Assembly: GCA_001643675.2 (NCBI GenBank)
Contig: LSRY02000009.1
Span: 305,001-369,000 of the forward strand
DNA length: 64,000 bases
Direction: 5' to 3'
Origin: Monocercomonoides exilis
Taxonomy: Eukaryota > Preaxostyla > Oxymonadida > Polymastigidae
Shown one piece after another: positions 34,540 through 45,485 of this stretch. The stretch's first letter is position 1. Each line of letters starts with the position of its first letter. The notes below the pieces were generated by a model. The model worked only from the letters and a program-made list of their open reading frames with translations, was not told the DNA's origin and did not search any database. Both the position numbers and the translations under genes were made by a program.

Positions 34540-35550
34540 GGGTCAACTTTTTAATGGGACTTTTTTACTTATTGGCACTTTTTATGTTTGAAGCTGCCAA
34601 TCAACAAAAAGTCCCCAATGAATTTCAACACATACACCACACTTTTTAACTTGTTTCAGCCGATACTTTTGCAGTTTGTTTTTATATTTTTATTCATTAG
34701 TCATTGAGAAATTTCGTTTTTTTAGTTAAATTTGAATGGACATTTACCAGCCAACCAGGCAACGCCCATGAAATCGGGGACATGTTTTGAATAGCTTTTA
34801 CTAAGATCTATCAATTTTTATATTCTTTTTTTTCACAAACACTTTTTTCTTGTTTTTTTTCACATTTCATTTTTTTAACAAAATGCAAACATAAAACCGA
34901 TTATTTCTTTGTTTATATAATGAAATGATAAAAATAAAAATATGATATGTAAAATAAACATATTTATGATGATGTGTATTAAAAGTTGAATATTAAAATT
35001 TTCTAATTGTTAAGAAATCATCAAAACAACAAAAGTTTGATCAAAGATCAAAAGCAGTTGGTCCCATTTTGCTGTTCAAGATAAATTGAAAAAAACAATG
35101 ATTAATATTTTCAACATTTCATTATAAAAGTGTTTGTTTTGTATATCATATTTTAATTCTTATCATTTCATTATATAAACAAAGAAATAATCGGTTTTGT
35201 TATTGCATTTTGTTAAAAAATGAAATGTGAAAAAAAACAAGAAAAAAGTGTTTGTGAAAAAAAAGAATATAAAAATTGATAGATCTTAGTAAAAGCTATT
35301 CAAAACATGTCCCCGATTTCATGGGCGTTGCCTGGTTGGCTGGTAAATGTCCATTCAAATTTAACTAAAAAAACGAAATTTCTCAATGACTAATGAATAA
35401 AAATATAAAAACAAACTGCAAAAGTATCGGCTGAAACAAGTTAAAAAGTGTGGTGTATGTGTTGAAATTCATTGGGGACTTTTTGTTGATTGGCAGCTTC
35501 AAACATAAAAAGTGCCAATAAGTAAAAAAGTCCCATTAAAAAGTTGACCC
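34540..35550. mobile_element. 1-kb non-autonomous DNA element with ~420-bp terminal inverted repeats
   Basis: The left end, GGGTCAACTTTTTAATGGGA, is matched by the reverse complement of the right end. Pairing continues for roughly 420 bases with few differences (for example ACATAAAACC versus AATAACAAAACC) before fading near 34950 and 35140. The middle ~180 bases are unpaired. The ends are flanked by TA on both sides (34538-34539 and 35551-35552), consistent with a TA target duplication as in Tc1/mariner-type elements; GGG ends and a short duplication could also fit PIF/Harbinger relatives. No transposase frame lies inside. Confidence 0.8.
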
Positions 35551-35552
35551 TA

Positions 35553-36639
35553 TGAATACATTTTTCAGATGTGTTTTCAAGTTGTTAACAATAAGGAAAT
35601 TTAAAAAATAAATTGACTTTATGAATTACGTAATTTTTTTTTATTTTTCAGAAAAAATTCACTTGCACCAGAATTGAAAAACGCATTCCTTTCATTTTTT
35701 TTTTCAAATAATTCAATTGCGAATTTCATCTTTTCTTTTGATGAAAATATAATTTTAAGTGCTAGCTTTCGTACAAATTTGCAGGTGAACTTTAAAGGTT
35801 GAAAAGTTGGATTTCTTTTGTATGATAATTTTTGAAATCATGGCTTTAATTTAAAAGTGTTGATTCTTCCAAAAAAATATTGTTTTTATGTGGTGAACTT
35901 TTAATTAAAATGAATGACGCATAATAAAAATTTCCAAAAATTATGATTCAGATTCAATTCTTGATGAATTTGTCATTATTTTGAGTTTTGAATTTTTTGC
36001 ATTCATTATTCAATACTAAAAGAGTATTTTTTGCACCTAAATTTTTAACAGAAAGATTTTGGATAAAAAAATATAACCCATTTTTTTAAAAAAGTCGGAA
36101 ATAAAACCTTCTGATATCGTGTATGTCAAAATTTTTATATATTCCTCAATCTTTTGGTATATGGAATCAAAAAAAAAAGCAGATGAGATCCTCATCGCAT
36201 TTGCTGTCCAGGATTGTTTAATAAAGAATGAATGGAATAATTTGAAGATAACGCAACTTCTATTTTATCTTGCTCAAAAAAAAGCTGTTTCAGATCTCAT
36301 TTGATTTATATGCGATTTAATATTTTTTTCAAATCAATCTATTTTATTTTTCTCAGGCAGAAAACGTTATTATGTGAAATTTTAAAAAACACACACCTGC
36401 TTTGGAGTGTTTCGAAATTACTGAAATGTGAATGTTGATTCATGGAGAAATCCAACTTATTGAAGTTAATCAAATCAACGTTCATTGGTTTCTGTTGATT
36501 AAAGTCTCAAACAAGTGAAAATTCGAAAAATTAATTTTCTTTGTTAAAAAGTGTCATTGATTTATTCAAGATATTTTTGGATTCGATCAACATGTTCAAG
36601 GCCGATTATTGCGTGAAACAGTCATATAAAAAAATAGTC
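35553..36639. other. Intergenic, AT-rich, no gene seen
   Basis: Only short frames with frequent stops. A 61-codon frame at 36119-36304 has no recognisable motif and may be a further piece of the decayed transposon that follows. Confidence 0.5.
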
Positions 36640-37170
36640 GTTTCATAATTAGTGCAGGTTCTCCTTTTCCTGAATCAGAAAGATACAAAAATGCAAAATT
36701 GTTTTGCACTGTTTGCTGAGGGAACATCACTGGATCATGGGATCTTGTAGCTATCTCAGATCCTTTCCGATGATTTCAAAAAATAGAAGTCAAATTGGAG
36801 CAATGTTTTGCAAATGGGAATGGATTGAAGACAAGAAACGATTTCGGAAAAAATATCGAAATTTCATCTTCAATAATTAATTTAGAAATAAGAGAGTTGA
36901 ATGAACCATTTGTTCAAGATTTGATTATCCTAGATGGTCATTCGTCTCGCCTTTTTTTTTCGGAAATGTCATGGTGCAGATAACATTTTTTTCTTCATAC
37001 AATTCTTCCTTTACATACTACTCACCTGACTCAGCCCTTGGACAGATTTGTATTTGAACATTTCAAAAAAATGTTTGAAAAGAACATTTCTGGTTCCTTC
37101 GGATTTCTCTGTATCTTCCGATCAAAAAGCATTTATTCCACCTGTTTCTGATTCAGTTAAGGATTCTTTT
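36640..37170 (+). pseudogene. Decayed DDE-superfamily transposase (pogo/Tigger-like) fragment
   Basis: The plus-strand frame around 36795-36983 reads VQDLIILDGHSSRLFFSEM. It continues after a single in-frame TAA as HTILPLHTTHLTQPLDRFVF and EHFKKMFEKN. The pairing of 'DGH-S' with 'P.HTTHLTQPLD..VF...K' is the hallmark of the DDE_1 endonuclease domain of pogo-type transposons. The upstream piece FISAGSPFPESERYKNAK lies in broken frames. No intact catalytic core or ends are found, so this is a fossil. Whether it is related to the TA-flanked element ~1.1 kb upstream is unknown. Confidence 0.7.
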
Positions 37171-39203
37171 TTGTGAAAAATTTATTGTAATCATTTGAAA
37201 TATGTGAAATTTATCTTTTTGACTCTTCTTCCGTTAATCAGTGTCTTCTGCAGAAAATTGAAGCCTCTTCGATGGTTGAAAAAGTGACAAATAAACCTTC
37301 TCTTTCAAGTAGCATTAGCATGAAATCCAAACAGGAGATGATTTCTTTGAAAACTGCACCACTCAACTGGAAAAAATGAAAAAAACCGAATTCATGTTTT
37401 TCATTGAAATGCAACATTTTTAAATATTGTGAAAATGAATCAACAATAATTTTTAACAAAAGATCTTGTATTTCTGAATAAACAGAAAGCGTCAAAACTC
37501 AAAAACATGAAAAGAGAGCTATTGTTTGTGAAGAAGCTATATGAAAATTTTCTGATATAGAAAAAGTGCATGGAAATCCATTTGAAAATACTTTCGAAAA
37601 TGTACTGTCCACAAGTGAAAAAAAGAAAAAGAAACACTTCCGATAAAGCTCTGGGTTCAATATTTGATTTCGGTCATTAATTTTTTCAAGAGGAGCCTCG
37701 TTGTTGAATGCAATGAAAATCAACGTATTGTTTTCATTTAATGTATTTTTTAATGTTTTTCAAAATCTTTAAAACACTCTCTAAACATGACTCTCATATC
37801 GAAATATTGAACGCTGGAGTTAAATATCCTTTAATCTGTTTTTTTCTTACAAAATCGATGATAATCATTGTGTTCAGATTTTTTTTAAATCAAAAATATT
37901 GGTTTGACAGTTTATCTATTCATTTTAGAATAATTCATCTTGGAATGCAAGTGTTCAATTTTTTGGGTGTGTTGTTATTCATTCATTTGGAACACAGAAA
38001 TTTGCAGCAATTACTAAGCATTTTTCACAGCAAATAATCCTTGTCAGATATGGAAAACTGTCAAACAAATGGTGATGAAAAAAAAGCAGTGATGTCAAAA
38101 ATAATTATCACCCATATCAAAACATGTTTCACAGCTGAATACCATTTTGATCAATACGTTTTCACATATGGGGCAAAATATTTCACTTTAGTCATTTTCA
38201 TTGAAAAATTATTCACTTTTCATTGACTTTAAGAGATCAAAAAACATAATATAAATGTGTTCGTTTTTTGACATTCGTGAAATGTTAAAAAACTTTATGT
38301 TTTAATTTCGACGATACCTGTTTTCGGATATGAAAATCAAATTTATTTCTGAATCTGAGAAAGAGAAATTAAGAAATGAGTGAAACAATTTTTTCAAACA
38401 TTGTGCATAAAAAGCTTGAAAGTCCGTATTTTCCCCCATATTAATTAAACTATGCAAGTTTCCTTGGCTTTTAACCTTTTTCAGTTTCTATCTTCATGTG
38501 TTTTTCTTTGTTCGTTTTCTTTCAATAACATTGAGACCAATGGTAAATTATTTCAGTTGCTGTGAATTATTAATGTTTTGATCTTTTTTATTTTTTCTTT
38601 TTCATGCTTTTTTCATGCTTTTCATTTTTTTGAGTTCGTTTCTTTCATCAATCTGGTTTTTATAATTAAACAATGAAAACGGAAAAAATAATTGAAATTT
38701 CAAAAGAAATATTTAATATATTTTGGAATTCAAAATTTGAAGCTGATGAATTTTGCAAGCTTGTGTTTCTGGATGAATGTCTTCAAGAGAAAAATACTTG
38801 TATAATGAATTCTTCACAAATAAATGTGATACTGAATGTTCAAATTGAATATTTTACCAAACTAATTTTCTGAATAATAATTTTTTTGAATATTGTTCTT
38901 GTAGTTATTTCATTTTTTTTTTAAAAAATGCAAATAATTCTTCTCTCAAAAAATCAAGTGAGTGAAATAATTATGATTACTATTATATTAGTGTTCCTTG
39001 CGTTTTTTTCTTTTGAAATATTGAATTATTTTTCAATAAAATGTCAATAAATGTGCGAATGCAGATTTCCTATATCGAGTTTCCTTTTTTTGAGACCGTT
39101 TCATCCGGGTCTTGCTAAAATTATGTTTTCGAACAAAACGTTAAAACTATTCCAAAAAATTGATCAATAAATAATTTTTTTTGAATTTTCAAGGATTGCA
39201 TAA
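37171..39203. other. Intergenic, AT-rich, possible transposon debris
   Basis: Only short unsupported frames on both strands. None carries a recognisable motif. The first part may be the tail of the decayed transposon. Confidence 0.5.
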
Positions 39204-41216
39204 ATGAATTCACGAAAAGGTGCACTTTTTGTATTTTGAATTTCTTGATTTTATTGCTCTTTTGTTTTTTCGCTTTTCTATATTAAAGTTTACGGAATTG
39301 ACTTCGGTAACGAAAAAACTTTGTTATTTGCTCCGTTATCAACATATTTTGGAACTGAAAATCTCCCGACTTCAATACGCGATTTTATTTCGTGTTCTTT
39401 AAATACTGAGGATACTCGCTACATTCCTTCAAGGATTCTTCTTGATAATCAAGAAAGAATTATTGGATTAGATTCTCAACGAAACAATGCAGTTACAAAT
39501 TTCAAGCAACTACTTGGAGTTCTGAAAGACGACAAAAAAAATCTTGAATGCTTTGATCTCAAGAAGATATATCAATTAGAACCAACAGTAAAAGTACCTT
39601 ATGGCCGTGACGGTGAATTCCTCAAGTTTACTGCTGAACAGATTGCAGGTTTGTCATGATTGATGTTATCCTTTCGTTAATACACAATGCTTTTACTTAA
39701 GGAATGTTTTTTCGAAAGGTTATACAAAGCAGCAATCATCCCGGAGACATTCCAACTGCTTTGACTACAATTCCAAAGTTTGAACTTATAAAAAATGTCA
39801 AAAATTTAAGCACATTTTCTAATCTAGATTTCAAGGCTTATTACATCCTCTTGAACGAGTATCCGCTGTTCTTGCAGTTCCAACTTTTTTTGCACAATCA
39901 CAACGAAATTCAATGCTGACAGCCACGTCAATTGCCGGAATTGACGTTCTTCGTCTCTTGAATGATACGACAGCTTGTTTGAGCATTTAATTTTTATGCT
40001 ATATGCAATTAATTGATCTTGACTATTATTCTTTCGATATTATTTTATTTTATTTTATTTTATTTTAAATAAACGTTCAAATCAATAATTCATAAATTGC
40101 GTTTTTCTATTTTGAACTCTTAATAACTTTTCCCCTTTCCCCTTTTCCCTTTTCCCTTTTTCCTTTTCCCTTTTTCCTTTTTTCTATGTTTTATGCTCTT
40201 CGTTCTTTGCTAATTGCTATTTGTGTCTTTTCCAAGCTGCTGTGTGCTACACTGTGACGCGCCTACCCCTAACAGCGGGGCTTCGGAGTCCGTATTACTT
40301 CTCCATCGTCGACTTCGGCTCCATCGGCCTGCAAATCTCTCTCTTCCGCCTTCTCCGCCTGACACACTCAGCCTCGCTGACATGCATCGCACACTCGTTT
40401 TCGCTGGAGCTGTCGGGAAATGCCATCGACAGCCTCGTTTTTGAGCATTTTCTGCCGCAGGCGACGGCGCTGCTGGAGAAGTACTGGGCAGAGACAGAGG
40501 GAAGTAGCAGTGGAAGTGGCAGTTGCAATGAGGAAGGAGAGGAGAAAGAGAAAGAGAAAGAACAAGCGAAGAAAGAGAAGCACGAGAGGGAAACGAGCCG
40601 GATGCACGAGCGGCTGCGGAAGGCGGCGAAGAGTCTGAAGATAACTCTGTCATCAGCGCCAGTAGCTAGCCAGAAAGCAGAGCTTGTGCCAGGCGAAGTG
40701 GATTTCACGCTGCAGATGACGAGGGAGGAGTTTGAGAAGATGATCAGTCCGCTGGTGGAGAAGGCAGTGAGGGACACAGTCGAGGATGCGGTGCAGATGG
40801 CGTTGGAGAGTGTTGCAGAGAAGGAGGAAGGAAGGGAGAAGGAGAAGGAGAAAGAGAAAGAGAATAAAGAAGAAGAGAAGGGAAAAGAAGAAGGAAAAGA
40901 AGAAGGAAATAACAGCAAAGTGAGTCTGTTTGATAAGCTGCCATTGGAATCTGTGCAGACTGTGGGTGGATCATCACGTATTCCTCTTTTTCAGACTGTG
41001 CTCGAAAGAGCATTCAACGACGGTGTGGTTGAGATGGAAAAATTATCAAAAATTTTATTGTGAAGCTGTTGATTCAATTACAAATAATTGCATTTTTTTT
41101 TCAAAGTTTTATTCGCTTTTTTTGTAAATTTTCTGTTCTTATTTAATTTGAATTTTATATAATTTTGTCTTTTTATGTATTAACATATTTTCTTTCTCTT
41201 TCTCTTTCTCTTTCTT

Positions 41217-41287
<71 letters not shown>

Positions 41288-43710
41288 CAGTTCTCCACCC
41301 ACCATCTCCTCTATCTGCCTCGCACAATCTGAACTCTGATGAGTCTGTTGCATGGGGCTGTGCATGGATGGCCAGCCAAATCATCTGCGAAAGAGCTGAG
41401 AAGCACAGCCAGAAGACAAAAGAACCAGCACCATTGAAGCAGAATGGAATAAGAGTGTGTTAAATAGTAACATGCTATTTTGTGTTTTCTTCTTCGTCGT
41501 CTTCTTCTTCTTTTTGAATGGTTTTTTCTTTTATTGTTTCCATTTGTTATTCATTGAATGTACAAATAAATAGATCGTTCTTTCTTATTTTTCTAATTTT
41601 TCTTTTGATTTCATTTTGTTATTTATTTTTTTATTTTCAGATCCAACTGACTGAGCTTCTTCCCCGAGATATCTATTTGTATCAGACCGAAGAGATAGGC
41701 CAGCAAACACACAGAACACCCTCCATCTTCACTTCTGCCTGTGCCGATGCTATTTCTTCTTCTTCTTCTTCTTCTTCTTCTTCTTCCTCCTCCTCCTCCT
41801 CTTCTTCTTCTTCCTCTTTCTGCTCTTCTCCGTGTGTCGTTGGCTTCAAACGAGGCAGTCCTATTCCATCTCATCACACAGCTCGATTCAGCAGAAGAGA
41901 AAGAGCAGAAAAGGAGTTGAGTGAAAAATTGAACTGTGGAACACACAAAGAAGAAGAAGAAGAAGGAGAAGAAGAGGAAAAAGATAAGTCAATTGAGAAA
42001 GAGACAGAAAGAAAAGAGGGAGAAGAAGAAAATGCAAGTTCATCTTCGAGTGCCAGTTCCAGTTCAGACGATGATTTGGAGGTGATTCAGCTGCCTTCAG
42101 CAAAGAAAGTGCCTCTTCACATCTCCATCCACGCACACTACGAATGCCCTCACTTCGAAGAGGAGAAGAAAATATTGTCTTCTTCTTCTTCTTCTTCTTC
42201 GCAGTCCCTTCACCAAGTAGCCCTTCCTTCCCCTTCGATGTCTCCATTCTCTTCCTTTAGAACGCCTCAGCTGGTCAAATCTGTTTCAATGGAAAGCACA
42301 ACATGCACAGACATGGCTGGAGTTGTCGTTGACGTCGATGAAAATGGCATCTTCTCCTTCCAATCTCCATTTGTGCTGGAAAACATTGGATCTGTCAAAA
42401 CAGAGGAGGAAAGGGGGAATGCAAAGAAAGAAGCGTCTTCTTCATCTTCATCATCATCATCTTCTTCTTCTTCTTCGAAGGAGAACAACGAAGATTCCGT
42501 TGTGGATGACAGGTCGTCCATCAGAAGATCCCTGCCGATGACAATTGCCTTCACCACAAAGCCAACGCGTGTGAATTTGGAGTGGCTGAAAGACGAGGAA
42601 AAACGAATGTCCAAACAAGATGAGCAAACAAAGGAGAACGAAAGATGGCGGAATGAGCTGGAGACCTACTGCTATTCAGAGATGAATGAGTGCGACGCGA
42701 TGCGGATGGAAGGGGTGATGAGTGCGAGAGACGAGGAGGAGTGGAAGGAGAAGCTCAACCAGACACTCGAGTGGATTAGCAACCCTGCTGCCATCTCCAC
42801 GTCGGCTTATCCCTTTTCGGCTTATCTTTCACCTTCTCCTGCTCCTTCTCCTTCCCCTTCTCTTTCTCCTAATCAGTCATCATCATCTGCTTCTTCTTCC
42901 TCTTCCTCTGATTCTCAATCTTCTTCTTCTTCTTCTTCTTCTTCTTCTTCTTCTTCTTCTTCTCCCTCTCATCTAATCCGCCAGCCCGCTGTGTTGTACC
43001 AGCAACGTATGAAAGAGCTTGGAGATTGGATTCAACCAGTCAAAGACCGACGCAAAGAAAGGGCAGACCTGCTGCACGAATGCTCCGCGTTGGAAGAGGC
43101 AGCCGAAAGTGCGAGGAAGATGAAGAACAGAGTGAGGGTGCTCTTTGAGAAGGAGCAGCCACAGGCTGTCGAAGCGTTTTTGAGTCAGATTGCGAAGGCA
43201 GAGGAGATGTTGAACAGAGTGAAAGGGATGCTGGAGTCTATAAACAGAAGCACAGGGAGCGAATTGGCAGCAGGTGGAGGAGGAAAGAACGAGGGGGATT
43301 CTTATGCTTCTTCTTCTTCTTCTTCTTCTTCTTCTTCTATTGATTCACCATTATCTTCCTCCTCTTCCTCTTCCTCTTCTCCTCTGCACCATTCTGATGC
43401 CACACTCATTGCTGGCGAAGACTCATCCGATATCTCTTTGACGTCTGCTGTGTCTTTCCTTCCAATTTCAGCAGCAGAAGTGAATGAGATGGCGACTGCA
43501 GTGAGGAAGACTGTGCGGGTGATGGGGGAAAAGATCAAAGAGAAAGAGGCAGAGCGGAAAGAGAAAGAAGAGAAGGAAGAGAAGGAGAGGCAGCTGAGGC
43601 TGAAGCAGAAGCAGAAGGAGGAAGAGGAAGAGCAGGAGCGGCTGAGGAGGCAGAGGCTGAGGGAAAAACAGCAGCAGAGCAGACGACGTTGGGTGTGTGC
43701 CATTTTGTGA
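39204..43710 (+). CDS. Hsp110-family chaperone (Hsp70 nucleotide-exchange factor), seven exons; possibly fused to the sHSP domain downstream
   Basis: Hsp110 proteins release ADP from Hsp70 and assist disaggregation. Exons, all phase-consistent: 39204-39219 (least certain, donor GTGCAC), 39289-39648, 39702-39777, 39828-39976, 40237-41022, 41291-41454, 41641-43710. They join into 1206 residues. The nucleotide-binding domain shows GIDFGN (residues ~8-13), ERIIGLDSQRNNAVTNFKQL, SAVLAVPTFFAQSQR, IAGIDVLRLLNDTTA, YFSIVDFGS (second phosphate loop), VGGSSRIPLFQTVL and LNSDESVAWGCA. The substrate-binding beta part shows ELLPRDIYLY and GIFSFQSPFVL. The alpha lid shows NLEWLKDEEKRM and LEWISNP. Long Ser and Glu/Lys runs interrupt the substrate domain, as is usual for Hsp110 but extreme here. 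The last six codons follow a GTGTGT donor-like site, so this stop may be intronic. Confidence 0.85.
41221..41284. repeat. (CT)n microsatellite in Hsp110 intron 5
   Basis: About 32 uninterrupted CT units immediately upstream of the ATTCAG acceptor at 41290. It forms the polypyrimidine tract of this intron. Confidence 0.95.
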
Positions 43711-44135
43711 GGGAATGAGAAAGAAAAAGAGAAAAAGAGAAAATGAAAGAGAAAATGATAGAGAAAAAGAGAATGAGAGAAAGAGAGAAAGAGAGAGAAA
43801 AAGATAAAATGAATCAGAAAATGATGATGTGAGTGAGTGAGTGAGTGAGTGAGGAAGGCAGAGGTGGGTGGCCATTCACTTCTGCAAGTGAGGGGGAGGA
43901 GTGGTTTTGAAGGTGTATTTCTCTTTGTCTTTCCTTCTTTTTGTTTGGCATGGTTTTTATTTTTATTTGATTTGAACGATTTGTGAAAATTAATGAATTT
44001 TGCTCATTTTTTTCATATTTTCTATTTCAAATTCATTCAACTTTTGAATTTTTTATTTTTTTATTTTTTTATTTTTTTATTTTTTCTTGTAAATTGTATC
44101 AAATCAATTCACTTATCTTCCTCGTCTTTTTTCAG
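43693..44135 (+). other. Candidate intron joining Hsp110 to the sHSP domain
   Basis: Starts GTGTGTG in phase 0 after codon TGG of the Hsp110 frame and ends TTTTTTCAG in phase 0 before GGG CCC TAC of the sHSP exon. The same GTGTGT donor occurs at 41455 and 44790 in this locus. The interval is GA-rich and then T-rich, with stops in all frames. Confidence 0.55.
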
Positions 44136-45163
44136 GGGCCCTACGGCTATGAAGGTGACTACGACGATGACGAAGAATACAACAACAACGAAGCAGCAGA
44201 AGACAATGATGATGATGATGATGATGATGAAGAAGAGGAAGACGAAGACAACCAGCGTTATGATATCTTTGGAAGACCAATTGGAGGGTGGGGAATGAAT
44301 CCGTTTGGCTTCGGAGGAAGTTATGGAAGGCAGCCAAGGAAAAAGAAGCAGATGAAGAAAAGAGGAAGCGATTTGGAAGAGGCGAGGAGGAAGGAGATGG
44401 AGAAAGAGAGGGAGGCGGAGAGGAGGAAGGAGGAAGAGGCAGAGAGAGAAAGAGAGAAGGAAAGACAGAGGCAGAGGGAGTTGGAGCAGGAGAGAGAAAG
44501 AGAAAGAGAAAGAGAGATGCAAAGGAGAAGAGAAGAGGCCGAGAAAGCAGCGAGGCAGCAGGCATTGTATGAACAACAACAGCAGCAACAGCAAGAGGCA
44601 GTCTTGACACCGCATGTGGAAGTGGAATATGACGATGACTCGATTGTGTACTATGTGGAGCTGCCGGGTGTGAACAAGGAGGATGTGCAGCTGTCGACAA
44701 CAGACGACTCGCTGCTGGTGGAGGCCGTCAGAAAGAGGAGGAGACAGACTGCGTCTATTCTGTCATTCGATGGTGGATTCAATACAACGGTGTGTTTAAT
44801 ATTGTGTTATGTGTTAAATATTGTGATGATGATGATGATGATGAATATTGTGTTAGACGTTGTGGAATTTATATTTGAGTGGGAATTTTTATTTATCTAT
44901 ATTTCCCTGTGACATTTGATTATTTCTTTATTTTCTTTGTTATCATCGTTAATAATTCTCTTTTATTGTTTCGCTGACTATGTATTATTGTTATTTTATT
45001 TTTGATATTTTAGGTTCCTGCTGCAATTTATCGCAGAAACATCCAAATTCCACGTGATGCTGATGTTTCTGGTGTATCTGCCGAATTCACCAATGGCACA
45101 CTTAAAATTACAATCCCCCGTATTGTGGTTGCTCCTTCTTCTCGAAGGATTAGCATTTGGTAA
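44136..45163 (+). CDS. Small heat shock protein (alpha-crystallin/Hsp20) domain with acidic and coiled-coil leader, two exons
   Basis: sHSPs are ATP-independent holdases that keep unfolded clients refoldable. Exons 44136-44789 and 45014-45163 join in phase 0 (GTGTGT donor, TATTTTAG acceptor) to 267 residues. The order is a Tyr/Asp/Glu-rich stretch, a Gly/Phe segment (GRPIGGWGMNPFGFGGSYG), a Glu/Arg coiled coil and a Gln run. The alpha-crystallin domain follows: HVEVEYDDDSIVYYVELPGV, NKEDVQLSTTDDSLLVEA, then IYRRNIQIPRDADVSGVSAE and NGTLKITIPRI. The tail ISI is the I-x-I motif used in oligomerisation. The first exon begins at an acceptor and has no ATG until about 44295, after ~50 coding-like residues. 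A start codon must therefore lie in an upstream exon, either a bare ATG at 43950 or the Hsp110 gene itself. Confidence 0.85.
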
Positions 45164-45485
45164 TCGATTGTTTTCATTGATATGAACCGTAGGTTTTTAA
45201 AAAAGTTTCCTTTTCAAAAGCCAACCATTCGCTGTTCATTTTGATTAAATATTCATCGCCTACCTTTTTAGTTGTATTTTGATTTTCTTAAAATATCATT
45301 TTCCTGTTTTCTTGTATTTTTCTAGGAATTCCCCAAAATAAAATATATATGTTTTTTTCCCGCAGAAAATAAATTAAAAAATCTCAAACACAAATAAATT
45401 AAACAGAATACGCAAAAGCAAAATAATACATAAAAAAAAATGAATGCCAAAAAAACTAATGGAAAGAATGAGAAGAAAAATTGCA
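45164..45485. other. Convergent 3' intergenic region
   Basis: AT-rich DNA between the sHSP stop (plus) and the TM2 gene stop (minus). No further feature is seen. Confidence 0.7.

Noticed and set aside
34540-35550. Merlin element with GGG...CCC ends and an 8-bp target duplication
   Set aside because: The flanking eight bases (TTCATATA and TATGAATA) do not match; only TA is shared.
39704-39919. Separate short gene with IPTALTTIPKF
   Set aside because: It is an Hsp110 exon plus intron read-through; splicing at 39777/39828 restores the Hsp70-type motif SAVLAVPTFFAQSQR.
41719-43400. Poly-Arg/Lys and Glu frames on the minus strand opposite Hsp110 serine runs
   Set aside because: They are mirror translations of TCT repeats with no conserved segment; the plus strand has the family motifs.
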